Shown: positions 10,575 through 21,447 of the stretch, piece after piece
Layout of the letters: each line of letters opens with the position of its first letter
How positions within the stretch are numbered: position 1 is the stretch's first letter
Assembly (NCBI RefSeq): GCF_035046505.1
Contig: NC_089822.1
Coordinates: 87,155,659 to 87,219,658 of the forward strand
Reading direction: 5' to 3'
Length of the DNA stretch: 64,000 bases
Source of the DNA: Tiliqua scincoides
Lineage: Eukaryota > Chordata > Lepidosauria > Squamata > Scincidae
The notes under the pieces: generated by a model
Told to the model about the DNA's origin: nothing
The model's database searches: none
Seen by the model: the letters and a program-made list of their open reading frames with translations, nothing else
Translations under genes and position numbers: made by a program

Positions 10575-10710
10575 CTTAACAAAAATGGCGACCGCCTCCA
10601 CGTTCCCGGGTTTCCCTTCATGCCTAACGCGTGTGCATCACTTCCGTAAGTGTTGTGGTGCGCCCTGCTCCTTGCACCCCCTAGAGAGAGACATCGCAGA
10701 AGAGCGAAGA
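10575..10710 (+). promoter_or_regulatory. SMIM27: SMIM27 promoter and 5' UTR
   Basis: This stretch has a YY1-like AAAATGGCGAC at about 10581-10591, an ETS-like CACTTCCG at about 10639, and no TATA box, and runs straight into the SMIM27 start. It faces away from the TOPORS promoter, with about 500 bp of repeat-bearing DNA between them. Confidence 0.5.
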
Positions 10711-12808
10711 ATGGCAGCAGTGAGCACGCAGACGCTGGAGTGGATCTACTCCCTGGTAAGGCGCTGCTGCTGCTTTCTCAGGCTGCGGTCCTATGCTGGA
10801 CACACTTTCCCTGGGAGTAAACATTGAAATCCAATCTTTCAATGGATCAGTTATCAACTGAGCAATTACTTGCCCTCTTTTGTTGCTACAATCTGCAAAT
10901 GTGAGAAATCTTTCTTGAATCTCATACTGCATTTCTTTTAAAAGTACATATCTCAAAGGAAATGTTATTTGTTCAGTATGGGAGGAATCTGGTGTGGAAT
11001 CTACTATTACTGCAAAGTACTTTGCAGATTGCCTCTCAAGCAAAATGTGTTGTTTCACAAGATTTGAGCATTCTGCAATAAACTCATTTTGTGAGTCAGG
11101 GGACAGATAATGAACTTGAAGCCACTCACCCCTTTTCTGTGACTCCTCCACACGTAGTACATGTTCCTGAACTATGGGGTCCCACCTGGAGAGCAGTTCA
11201 ATGAGTCCTAAAAAGTTTCCATTGTCTGGATCACCAATTTGTTGGGATGAACCAGTAAATGGTAGACCACGTTCTCCCAACACGAGTACATCTATTATAC
11301 GCTTTAAGAGGTTATACCATTTTGCAGCTTCTGTTTTGATTGATGCTTTAAGATTATGTCAGCTCCTGTCCCAGACAGCAGGCGCCTTTCCAGTTTTCGC
11401 CAAGCCAGGTATTCTCTGTGGCTATTGCCTTTTTCATGTTTTGGGATCCTGTAGGAAAGTTTCCGCCACTTTCCATTCAGACCCCAGCCTTCAGCAGATA
11501 CCAGTGCAGACGTCTGTGCAGCAGAAGTGCTAGTCTTGACTGTCTTGTGCCAAAATAATCTACATGGGAAGCAATATAAAGCTTGTTTCTGCTGACTCCA
11601 AACAAGCCAGTCGCTTGAATGTACTTCTTCATTAGTGCTTTGATATTTCAGTATGCTTTCTGGGAAAACTGTATTGCAGGTATCTTTTGGGAATGTTTTG
11701 GGCATAGGGATGTGACCATTCATAACATACTTTTCTATTTCCTTTTGAGGTGGAAACTCAGTTGTGATATATCCAGTGTCAAGGCCTACATTGTGATCAT
11801 TCCTCTCCTTCCAAATTCACTTTCACATGCATCTGCATGTCTACTTCTTTCTGTTTTTCATTTTTTGCATCTGCCTGTTTATCAAAACTCTGTGCAGAAG
11901 CACCCAAATCAATTTGGGGATAAGGCTTTCAACATCTTTTCTGTTCCAATTCTACAGGTGAGCTCAATGGAGAACTCTGTGAATGCGAAGCTGCACCTAA
12001 CCCAAACCAAAATAGTGTTTGTTGACCCCTTCTATGAGTTTCATCTCGTTCTTTTTTGTCTTTTCTTTTCTGGGCTCCTGATTACATTCTGGGCTCTTAG
12101 AATACATTTTAGAGGCAGACCAGACTGAAGAGAAGAAAAGCCACCCAAAAATTTTTTGGACATTGAAAATGTTGAGGGAATGTTTAGGATGCCAGCAGGC
12201 CACAAGAACAGATCTCAGCCCCTCTCTTACAGCTCAGAGCACAGGTCTGCCTCATGTACTAGTGCCCAAGTCCAGTAGATGGCGCTGCTGCTTTGCCTTG
12301 TGGGAGTTGGAGGCCAGTTCGTAGCAGTTCATGGAGCTTGCTCCTGTGCAGGCATTGGCTGCAATGAACTTGCCTCTGAGTTCCAGGAGGCAAAGCAGCA
12401 GCAGTGAAACCTGCGAGCCACAGCTAAGCTCTGAGGGAAGGGGGCAGGCCCAGTAGGCTGTAGCCTGCTGCTTTGCCTTCTGGGAGTCCAGTTGGTCAGA
12501 GCTAGTGTCAGTGTCCTGTCTCCCGTGCAGCAGTCTGCTGAGCTCTCAGGAGACTGTATCGCTCCAGCCCCCCTCCTCTAGCTCCCTGGCTCCCTTTCAG
12601 ACCCTGGGCCCAGGCACAAATTACCCCTTTACCCCCCTCTCCTAGGCCCTGTGTACAGGTATAAAAACAATCATTTTATGCAATCTTCTTTCAACAGATG
12701 CTTCTCACCATTGTATTGCTTTCATGGGGATATGTAATTTATGCAACACGAATAGCAGCCCAGTGGCAGCTGCAGAAGTACTACCCCACAGGAACACAGA
12801 AGTTCTGA
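10711..12808 (+). CDS. SMIM27: SMIM27, small integral membrane protein (two exons)
   Basis: CDS is join(10711..10755, 12698..12808), phase 0, 51 residues (human 55). Exon 1 encodes MAAVSTQTLEWIYSL and ends at CTG|GTAAGG. Exon 2 follows TTTCAACAG and encodes MLLTIVLLSWGYVIYATRI, a single membrane-spanning segment, then a basic/polar tail ending in GTQKF. The pattern TLDWIYS, then a hydrophobic stretch with LISWG, then QLRKKYP in human SMIM27 aligns throughout, and the gene sits between TOPORS and NDUFB6 as in human. The molecular role is unknown to me; a type of one-pass membrane micropeptide is what the sequence shows. The 1.9-kb intron carries an antisense hAT transposase remnant. Short length hides this gene from ORF scans. 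Confidence 0.92.
10830..12030 (-). pseudogene. hAT transposase remnant (ZMYM1-like: TTF zinc finger + DUF4371)
   Basis: The minus strand shows KNEMKLIEGVNKHYFGLG (about 12.0 kb), then a TTF-type finger region (SDWLVWSQQKQALYCFPCRL, HEKGNSHREYLAW; 11.7-11.4 kb), then the DUF4371 segment (GLPFTGSSQQIGDPDNGNFL, YFAVIVDSTPDSSHTEQITF; 11.28-10.85 kb). Two frames are used, with a frameshift near 11.35 kb, and stops interrupt the 11.8-kb part. The C-terminal catalytic and hATC parts are absent. It lies wholly in SMIM27 intron 1, antisense to it. Confidence 0.8.
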
Positions 12809-13976
12809 GACACTGAAGCAGGAAGCCTTTCCACAGCCACACAGTAATGTTGAGGGCATTCAAGATGGTTCCAACAACACCAGTAATATCAATCCTGAAC
12901 TGTCAGAAGCATGGATTGAGACAAAAATAGAATACCTAAAAGGATGTGATAATCTCAGTCCTGTTAGTGGAAAGGATCTCCTCTCTAACTCTTAACACCC
13001 ATCTTCACACTGGCTGAAGAACTATCTTCAAGAGAAGCCCCATTCACTTCTGAGGATTATGCTGGTGCAATCCAGAGGACGGCATCCAAAAAGAACCACA
13101 ATTGACAAAATTTAGTTTTCTACATATAACCTTGTGGCTTGACAGTGTCAAGGTGGAGAGATCATCTAAGCATTTTAAACATGAAATGGATTATATAGTG
13201 TGATAATTTTACTATTTAACTGATTTAATTTTACTAACGTTTTTAGGTGAATTCATTACAAGAAAGTTGTGCTAATACATGAAGCATTTCATAGTACAGA
13301 AACAGGAGTGTTTGAGAGACTAAATATAAAACTTATGAAAGGGTTTACATTTTACAGAGTATCAGCAAAAGTTGTTTGCGTATTTGTAATCTTTATAGAT
13401 GGCCAGTTTGATTAGTGTTCATACCATATTGTTACAGAACTCAATAGGAAAGGGGATACTCAAGTTTCTAAAGAATTTAAAGAAAAGTGATTTGCACAAA
13501 CATTTTATCTCCTTGATTCTGTACAACTGCTTACAACAGTTAGTGAGTGTAGTTCATTCAGTTATGTTTCTACACACAGCTTGAACTCCAACCTAACAAG
13601 TTTAATTTTTTAAACTTGCCAATTTGAGTTCCTTAAATCTTAATGTGAACTTAATCCACTTTGTGAACTTTTTTGTTGAAAAGGGGTATATAAATATTAA
13701 TAGTCTACCATCTGCACTTAGAGAATTCATGGCACAGTACTTCCCCCCCCCCATTCACTCTTCTGGATGGAGTACATGATTAAGGCATATTGACTTTCCA
13801 AATCAGTTATTACACACACTACAGTATCAGTAAATACTTGCTACTTAGCAATTCATACAACTATTCACAGTGAGTTAGAGGGTATATTCATTCTAGTCTG
13901 AACAGACAGTCTGGGAAGGCTGCAGCAATACAAGTTCAGTTTAAAAAACACACACAACAGTACTCTTTCAGTCATT
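12809..13976 (+). other. SMIM27 3' UTR and tail-to-tail gap with NDUFB6
   Basis: AT-rich DNA after the SMIM27 stop. It probably contains the 3' UTR, but I see no AATAAA on the plus strand. A SINE/L2-type tail (GGGGTATATAAATATTAATAG) ends near 13,705. Confidence 0.5.
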
Positions 13977-13982
13977 TTTATT
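13977..13982 (-). terminator. NDUFB6: NDUFB6 polyadenylation signal
   Basis: AATAAA on the minus strand, 85 bp past the NDUFB6 stop codon. It marks a short 3' UTR and leaves about 1.15 kb to the SMIM27 stop on the other strand. Confidence 0.6.
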
Positions 13983-14066
13983 GTTCAATTAAGTTATATT
14001 CAGAATGACATAATATATTTTACAGTATGCAAAATAGATGCCTGTAGCCTTGAGTCGCTGAATCTC

Positions 14067-17000
14067 TTAATGATGACTACTTGGTATTTCTATTGGGGGA
14101 ATTACTTCACCTGTCTCCAGAATTGTATCACCCTAAGACATTAAAAAAAATAAAATTATAGAAACCATTGTTACAATGCAGTTATTTCAGACACCAATTA
14201 AATACACCTTTGTTTCCAACATGGAAGAATTCAAACCCAACTGTTATACTACTGCTACAAAAACACTTATGTACAAAATATTTTCCTATGTGTTAGAAAT
14301 TTCAGCTATATTACAAAAGCACCAACTTCTCACACTAGATTTACTTATGGTCCAATCCTATCCCCCTCCCCCACCAGCGCAACTTGGGTTGCACCAGCAG
14401 AGACAGCTTTAGGGCACTCACAAAGCAGACTCCACTGATGCACACTGCAGAACCACCAACAGGGAGGTTGGAGTGGCCTCCCGTGCACTGATGCACCTAA
14501 AGACATGTGCCAGAGCAGGTAAGTCCACACAGGAAGTTGGAGGGAAATGGGAAGAGGGTTGAACAGGGTAGGGGTGGTCAGAACAGGGCAGTGACAAGGT
14601 GAGGAGAAGGGTGATCAGGCCCGGGAGGCGGGATCAGCAGCAGTGGTGCACACCAAATGCCAACCCCTTCCCAGGCCTAATCCACCTTCTGGGTCAACGC
14701 AAATGTGAGCTGGTGCAGGTCCAAGTTGACCCAGAGAGGCTGCTGGGGCTTGCCCCAGGCAAGGAGACAAATATCCCTTTACCCCAATGCTTCCCAATCT
14801 TTGGCTCCCATGATGCTCCCCTGTACTGCTAATGCAGCACATGGCTCCTGGAAGTGACTGATAATGATGCCATCACTAGTTCCTTCTGCGTTCAGAGAGT
14901 GGTTTGGACAAACTAAAACTGTAGTGTTCCATGTGCTCTCACTGCCAGCCAGTCGGCCAATGGCCCATGATGCCCCAGGAAGTGCCTTGTGATGCCCTGG
15001 GGCGTTGCAACACACAGTTTGGGAAGTCCTGTCTTACCTCGAGGAGACCCCCACCAGCCCAAATCCCCCATGGGATACAGCAGATACTACGCTGGCACTG
15101 CTACATCATTCGGGGATTTGGTTAGGATTAGGCTGCCTGATACGTCAAACTTCAAGGCCTTCTTGAAACAGAGGGGTACAAATACACAACAAACCCCGAA
15201 TTTATAACTGGAATGTAACTCACTTTAAGAGAATGGCTGCTGTCCATCATGTGTGTATGTATTCAAGTCTCAATGAAATAAAAAACACCTTTTTTCAAAG
15301 GCACACCACTTAGGGAAAGCACTTGATTTAATATGTGCTACAGGGCTTCAATTTCATCTTGTCCTATATACAGTCTTCTCAATTGATTCTTCATAAATTG
15401 TAAATTCTATTTTATGAACTTCTGCCTTTCAGGATGTTGTGACCAGACAGCTAACAGGGTTAAGCTGTCACAAAACTGAAATAAGTTATCAGAAAAAATA
15501 AAACACTGACTTACTGGAAAAATCTTGCGCTTTGACTCAACAATACCATATGGCTGTGCCTGTTAATGAAAATAGTAAACATAAGAATTCTTAAGAAAGT
15601 AAAAGCTGTATTTACTATAGCTTATGCTTTTGCAATTGAGTGACTCCATTACCTTCTAGTCTGGATCTAGAGGTTGTCACAAGAAAATGTACGCATGCTT
15701 TACAGTGTCAAACTTATTATGCTATAATTCACACATATACTGCATATGGTGTACACAGGACCAGTTGCTCGACCCAGTTAATTAGTTAATCAATTAGACT
15801 AAGTGCTCAAAATATTCCCCACTGGCGTCTAAACACCACTGACCAAGGGATCTGCAGACATCCACCAACATATCTGTTGGGATGATTCCACATTCTCTTC
15901 AACTGCTTCACTTAGGTGTTTGAGTACTGTAGGTTTTCTACAGTTATGTATGACTTGGAGCTGTGTGTACATTTTTCTGAGACACCCTGTATTTCATTGC
16001 ACCTGAACTTACTGTCTTCTCTCCAAGATTATTAAAGTCCTCCATATCTAAAAGGGTACTCCAAACAAAAATGTTTCATGTCCATAAAGCGGCAGTGTTC
16101 TGGTGCTTCTGCAAAGTATCTGTATCATTTACTTACATAATACTGTTGTGATGAATCCCCTACATTTTTTCTTGTCTCCCCCCATGTCTTTTTTTTTTTT
16201 TTTTGTATTTTAGGGCAGTTTTTAACTCCTCAGCCGTTCCTATGCCGTTCAGCTGCCAGGATATACTTTGCAAGCAGCCATTGTTCTTTATGTAAAATTA
16301 TATTACGACACAGAGAGAGAACACATGGGGATGTGTATTGGGCTCATCTTCCCATCTGAGATGGCTAGCTCCCTGCTGAGATTAGTATACACTTAGCAAT
16401 TGGATAATTGTCTATCCTGGACCAATGGGTTCTGACAGCTGTTTTATCAGAATAACCATGTATGTGAACAATTAGTAAATTAGAAAGTACAATTTCTCAA
16501 TAGCAAGAACCAAAAAAGTAAACAATCTGTCCCCAATACAGAAGTCTGCATGTACAACAGCAGCTGTATGCACATCCACCCACTAAAGATACAGTTGCTA
16601 TGGTCAAGTCTGACAGTACTATAAATCTACTGATGGTGTGGGAAAGTATTTGGTCCCCTGCCTACCAAAGCCAGCTATTAAAACTGTCAGAGTTCACCAC
16701 TGTGACCATTTGTTTGGGAAGTTTACAGATAAAACCAGCATGGTTCATTGCAAGTCTGTCCCTGGCTACTGGATACAAAGTGTTTCATTTGCACACTTTT
16801 TAAAGATGCAGCCTCTAATCCAGCAAGCAGATATAAATGCAGAACTTCATATAATCCCCAGCAGGAAGGCAAAGTTCACCTCAAAAGCTGCAATGACACA
16901 AAAGGCCTTGTGGATACTTACTGATGCACAGCTTGTGACTGTCTACTAGATCTGACCAGTCAACACGCATAATCGCCTCTGTTTTACATTTCCCCAAATG

Positions 17001-19871
17001 GGAGGGTACTTTTGATTTCTTAGAAATCAGTCTTTTCTGCCAAACTTGGTGTGGTTGGTCTGTGGAACTTCTTTCCACAGGATGTGGTGATGGTGTCTGG
17101 CCTGGACGCCTTTAAAGGGGATTGGACCAATTTCTGGAGGAAAAATCCATCACGGGTTACAAGCCATGATGTGTATGTGCAACCTCCTGATTTTAGAAAT
17201 GGGCTACGTCAGAATGCCAGATGCAAGGGAGGGCACCAGGATGCAGGTCTCTTGTTATCTGGTGTGCTCCCTGGGGCATTTGGTGGTCCACTGTGAGATA
17301 CAGAAAGCTGGACTAGATGGACCTATGGCCTGATCCAGTGGGGCTCTTCTTATGATGTTAAACTGTTGGGAGGGGGAAATGGGGCAATAATCTCATGGGT
17401 AAGGAGTATCGGGACAAGCCAGTTTCCCACAATAAAAAAGCTGCCCATTCCTATTCTGTAAACCAACTTAAAGGTCTCTGGGGAGCAGCAGGTAGAAGAT
17501 GTGAAAAGAAAATATAGTATATGCAAAGGCATATTGCCAGAAATGCCGCAAACATACATACCATCAGATGATATTTGACGTAGTAATGGGAAATCCAAAA
17601 AGGAATAAGTAGTCGAACTACAACAAATACTCCAGCATTATAGGTTTTGAATACCTATAAAAAAAGGAATGATTTTTTTAATGATTACCCTAAAAACTAG
17701 ACAGAAAATGTAAAATTTTCTTATGCACACATCAGCTTGTAGTTTTACAATAATTATTTTATATGCAATTAGTAGGGGTTTCCTTGATCTGAATTCAACA
17801 TTAGAACTACTTCCCCCCCCCCCAAAAAAATTAGTTAAACCCAAAAATAGCTTCCTTTTCAGACCCTGCAACACTGGAACACCATGAAATACATGTAAAA
17901 AAGAACTGTAAAGCAGTTTTGGTCACTGAAAAATAATAGTTTGATTTGCTCTCCAAATATAATAATCTCAGGTTGTATTCACACTACATCACCACTTGAA
18001 TGCCCCATGTGAATAATAGGTGTGCACTGGAATATATCCCTTAATGCTCTGCAATGTATAGAGATTCCATGGCAGATGCTACTAGGTTCTTCAGCAAACA
18101 AATCACTGTGATGCAGATCCCAAGAAGGACAGAAAGTTTATAACTCTGTGTACTGGGGAAAAAATTGAGTTAGTTACTTTACAGTGGAAATTGCATAAAA
18201 GAATAAGACCACATGCTTCTCCTTGTTCATACCACAAGCTTCTCCTTGCTCTTCTAAACAAAAATAAATCTGAGAAATGTTTTTAAATTCTTTACAAGGA
18301 GTAACTCTGAAAGTTGTAAGAGTATGAAAGGATATGCATTTTCATTCACAGTTATGTATCTTGGTAATGGAACTGTGTTAATAACCATACACAATGATGT
18401 TCTTGTTTCAATACATTATGATAAAAGATTTTGGTTCCAGTGCATACCAATGCAAACTGGCTGACTTCTTTAAGGGAGGCTTTGAGGACACAGCTTTGGA
18501 ATACCTGCATCAAACATTTGTGAGAGAACCGTCTCTAAAAATTCAAAACCAGTACACTCAACACACAACCATGTTTAGACTAAAGTTCTGCACAACAGGC
18601 CCAGCTTTTCCCATGCAGTGATAAGAAATTTCCACCTGTCATGTACTGCCCTGACAGAACAAACAGTGGCAACTCTTACCAGAGTTTGTCATACTGATGC
18701 TGCTTAACAGATATAAAGCAACTTTAAATTTACACAGCCATCTGCCACCTTCATTCCTATGTATCTCCAATGATCAAGGCAAAGAGAGGCACAGAAAAAA
18801 GTAACTTGGTCAAAGGCACATCATAAGACCATAAGAAGCACCCTGCTGGATCAGGCCCAGGGCCCAACTAGTCCAGCATCCTGTATCTCACAGCGGCCCA
18901 CCAAATGCCCCAGGGAGCACACAAGAGAACAAGAGACCTGCATCCCGATGCCCTCCCTTGCACCTGGCCTTCTGAGGCAGCCTACTTCGAAACCAGGAGA
19001 TTGCACATACCTATCATGTCTTGTCACCCATGATGAACTTTTCCTCCAGAACTTTGTCCAATCCCCCTTTAAAGGCATCTAGGCCAGATGCCATCACCAC
19101 ATCCTGTGGCAAGGAGTTCCACAGGCCAATCACACACTGGGTAAAAAAATACTTGCTTTTGTCTGTCCCAACCCTCCCAACATTCAATTTTGGTGGATGT
19201 CCCCTGGTTCTGGTGTTTTGTGAGAGGCGTTGTGTGTGTGTAACCTCCCACGCAGCTCGTTGTAATGTTGTGTGAAAGGTGGTTCGTGTGCACACGTGTG
19301 TGTGTGTGTGTGTGTATGTAGCCTGTTATGGTATTGTGTGAGAGGTTGTGTGTGTGTGCTTGTGGGTAACCTCCATTGCAGCTTGTTGTGCGGTGTGCAA
19401 AAGGCGCTGTGTGTGTGAGACCTCCCCTGCAGTCCCTGTTGTGCAGAGCGTGAGAGGCATTGTGTGTGACCTCTCTTGCAGCCCGTTGCGGTGTTGTGTG
19501 TGTGAGACCTCCCCTGCAGCCCCTGCTGTGCGGAGTGTGCGAGAGGCTCTGTTGGTGAGTGTGTGTGTGCCTGTGTGCAAGGCCAGCCTTCACCACCACC
19601 CCCGCCCCGCCCCGGGCTGAGGGGCCACCGAGGAGGCCCAGGCCCTTACCTGCCTCCTCCAGAGTCCCCCCGGCTGCAGGAAGCGCTCCCAGAAGCCCTC
19701 GACCAGCCCGGGCTTGCGCGGGGGCAGGACCGGCTCGCGCGGGCTCAGCTCCTGGTCCTTGAGCCAGCGGCGCCGGAGCTCGCGCAGCTGCTGCAACCGC
19801 AGCTTCTCGTCCGGGGTGTAGCCCAGCACTGCACGCGGCACCCCGCGCCCCACCTCCGACCCCGGAGCCAT
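14067..19871 (-). CDS. NDUFB6: NDUFB6, complex I accessory subunit B17 (four exons)
   Basis: CDS is complement(join(14067..14132, 15515..15559, 17562..17654, 19650..19871)), all phase 0, with GT/AG at every junction, 141 residues (human 128). Exon 1 holds the near-invariant [20 protein letters not shown] and then [14 protein letters not shown]. Exon 2 encodes the single inner-membrane helix ([20 protein letters not shown]). Exon 3 encodes [14 protein letters not shown]. Exon 4 encodes [13 protein letters not shown] and ends in SSHH. The protein is a supernumerary subunit of the membrane arm of NADH:ubiquinone oxidoreductase. The start at 19871 gives a 15-residue leader before GYTPDE that the short human form (MTGYTPDE) lacks; it is in frame and there is no ATG closer to the conserved region. 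An AATAAA on the minus strand at 13977-13982 is the likely polyA signal. Confidence 0.95.
14345..15135. mobile_element. GC-rich inverted-repeat element, possibly composite
   Basis: It begins GGTCCAATCCTATCCCC and ends GGTTAGGATTAGGC, inverted-repeat ends like those of the 25.5- and 51.3-kb elements. An inner part (CCCAATCTTTGGCTCCCATG to ACACACAGTTTGGGAAG) looks like a nested hAT-type element. It is in NDUFB6 intron 3. Confidence 0.5.
15740..15996 (-). mobile_element. Tc1/mariner-like DNA transposon remnant
   Basis: The minus strand begins CAGGGTGTCTCAGAAAAATG and ends near TGTACACCATATGCAG. Its interior carries pieces like the C terminus of an IS630/mariner-type transposase ([20 protein letters not shown] read across a frameshift). 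It is internally deleted and in NDUFB6 intron 2. Confidence 0.5.
17045..17360 (+). mobile_element. CR1 LINE 3' end
   Basis: The plus strand encodes [20 protein letters not shown], then the CR1 3' UTR, ending in GGGGCTCTTCTTATG. It is 5'-truncated and about 200 bp from NDUFB6 exon 2, antisense to it. Confidence 0.85.
18825..19236 (-). mobile_element. CR1 LINE 3' end with reverse-transcriptase C terminus
   Basis: The minus strand encodes [13 protein letters not shown], then [20 protein letters not shown], then the 3' UTR. Its 5' truncation point matches that of the copy at 8,511-8,912 and again abuts a minisatellite. It is in NDUFB6 intron 1, same orientation as the gene. Confidence 0.85.
19220..19565. 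repeat. CR1-derived minisatellite, NDUFB6 intron 1
   Basis: About six or seven units of 45-60 bp follow the pattern GTGTTGTGTGAGAGG, (TG)n, ACCTCCCCTGCAGCCC. The GTGTTNTGTGAGAG phrase is shared with the adjacent CR1 edge. The array ends about 85 bp from the NDUFB6 exon-1 donor. Confidence 0.8.
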
Positions 19872-20060
19872 CGCCGCGGCCGTCCGCTCGCCTCGCCCCT
19901 CCCCCCCGACGGAAGCACGACCTTGCCCGGCAGGGAGGACAGCCGCCGGGAGGCCGGACGTGACGCCACCCCGGCGCCTGGGAGGCCGGAGCGCATAGAG
20001 CGAAAGACTAGAGTGGCAGGTGAAACAAAGATGGCGCCGTCGTGGGTTCAAAGAGGACAG
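19872..20060 (-). promoter_or_regulatory. NDUFB6: NDUFB6 promoter / CpG island
   Basis: CpG-rich DNA continues from exon 1. It holds a YY1-like AAGATGGCGCC (20029-20039), an ACGTGACG CRE/E-box-like site near 19958 and a GCGCAT half-site like NRF-1 near 19991. YY1 and NRF-1 sites are usual in nuclear genes for respiratory-chain subunits. No TATA box is seen. Confidence 0.5.
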
Positions 20061-21426
20061 TCCCCATTGGATGCCATTGGTTTCTCCACCGGCGCTTTTG
20101 ACTTCCTTTAGGCCACAATCCTCTCCACACTTACCTGGGAGTGAGCCCCACTGACTGGAATGGGACTTAGGATGGGGCTCTGAGGCTGCAACCCTGTCCA
20201 CACTGACCTGGGAGTAGTCCCACTGACTAGAATGGAGTTGGGACTGACAAAAGAAAAGTGTGTGATTGGCCTGCGGAACTCCTTGCCACCGGAAAGCGGG
20301 GCAGGAGGGGGTTGGAACAGCTCACCAGATCCAGAACTCTTTGTTGGACCTTCTGGCCCAACATGGAGTCTCTCAAGTCAGCGCCAGCAAAACAGCCAGC
20401 GCAGACTTGAGAAGCCTCATTGCAGGACTTGGAGCCCTCCCCCAAGGAGACCTCCAGCTGCAGCCCCGCTGCTCCAGTGGGGCAGCTTGGGACTGGGCTG
20501 TGAGTGCGGCCTTTGAGGGAATCCAAGCTTCGCAGAACAAGTCCTTTTATGTTCATTAATATGGGTTTGTTCATCATTTATTCTTTTTATTTTAATCTTA
20601 GAATCACTGCATTTTAAATATCAAAGAGTAAAAGAAGTCCCAACAGATGGACACAATTAAAACATTATTACGTCTCACAGGCTATGCCAACACATGCTCA
20701 TGAGTTCGTTCGGATGCAACTCTAGAATGTACTGGTACATCCCTGCCTGATACCACTGGCTAGTTGGCGGGGAGGGGGGGAGTTGTGCAGTGGGGGACAT
20801 CCTGCAGTTGGGTGTCACTCACAGATGCCTCCTCAAAGTAAGGGAAGGTTCGTTCCCTTACCTTGGAGATGCATTGCCCTTATGTCAGTGCTGGAAAGTG
20901 CTGAAAAGCACTGACATAAGGGGTGAGGATTCCACCCTTAGTTAACTATAGAATTAACAGGTTTTTCATTTTTTGAAGTGAATACACAGTAGTTAAATTT
21001 TTACAAAATAATGTACAATTTGAAGTATTTTTAACTGAAGTTTCTTGAATGCAGCCTTATTAGATTACAGCTAACTTAATACCGCCTTCCAACATGAAAA
21101 GATCCCCCACCTCTGTCCTACACACTTCAGACTGGGTAGAAATTTTTATTTGGCAATCACTAACTTTTTTTTCTCTCTTTAAAAACAGGGGATTGGACCA
21201 GATCCAAAATATCCATGTGACTAATATCATGACTCAATATCATGACTTTGTGCTGCTCTAATTGGAACTATACCTCTTTGTCTATTACATGGACACACAG
21301 AGGAATTCTTCACACAATCAAAATCTTTAATATTGACAGAATGGTGAATCTTCCCTTCCTCTCCCCCTGCCCCCAGGAAAAATCAGCGCAAGCTGAGCAT
21401 GATGGGTGTTGGTATTCCTTCTTGCT
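20061..21426. other. Intergenic spacer NDUFB6 to SUN-domain gene
   Basis: It holds two short GCAATCCTA-family fragments (20,110-20,175 and 20,180-20,235), a Harbinger-like MITE relative at about 20,740-20,935 (AAGGGAAGGTTCGTTCCCTT core) and otherwise unmarked AT-rich DNA. The two genes run the same way, so this spacer holds the end of one and the promoter of the other. Confidence 0.55.
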
Positions 21427-21432
21427 TTTATT
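21427..21432 (-). terminator. Polyadenylation signal of the SUN-domain gene
   Basis: AATAAA on the minus strand starts only 16 bases after the TGA stop at 21448-21450. The predicted 3' UTR is therefore about 35-45 bases. Confidence 0.65.
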
Positions 21433-21447
21433 CATCATGGAAGATAT

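Noticed and set aside
10585-10827. An 80-codon open frame starting at the SMIM27 promoter
   Set aside because: It runs through the SMIM27 start in another frame and crosses the exon-1 donor; the conserved protein is the spliced one starting at 10711.
19590-20201. A 203-residue single-exon reading of NDUFB6
   Set aside because: It includes promoter sequence upstream and intron downstream; only 19650-19871 matches the NDUFB6 family, and the remaining three exons are found at good splice sites.
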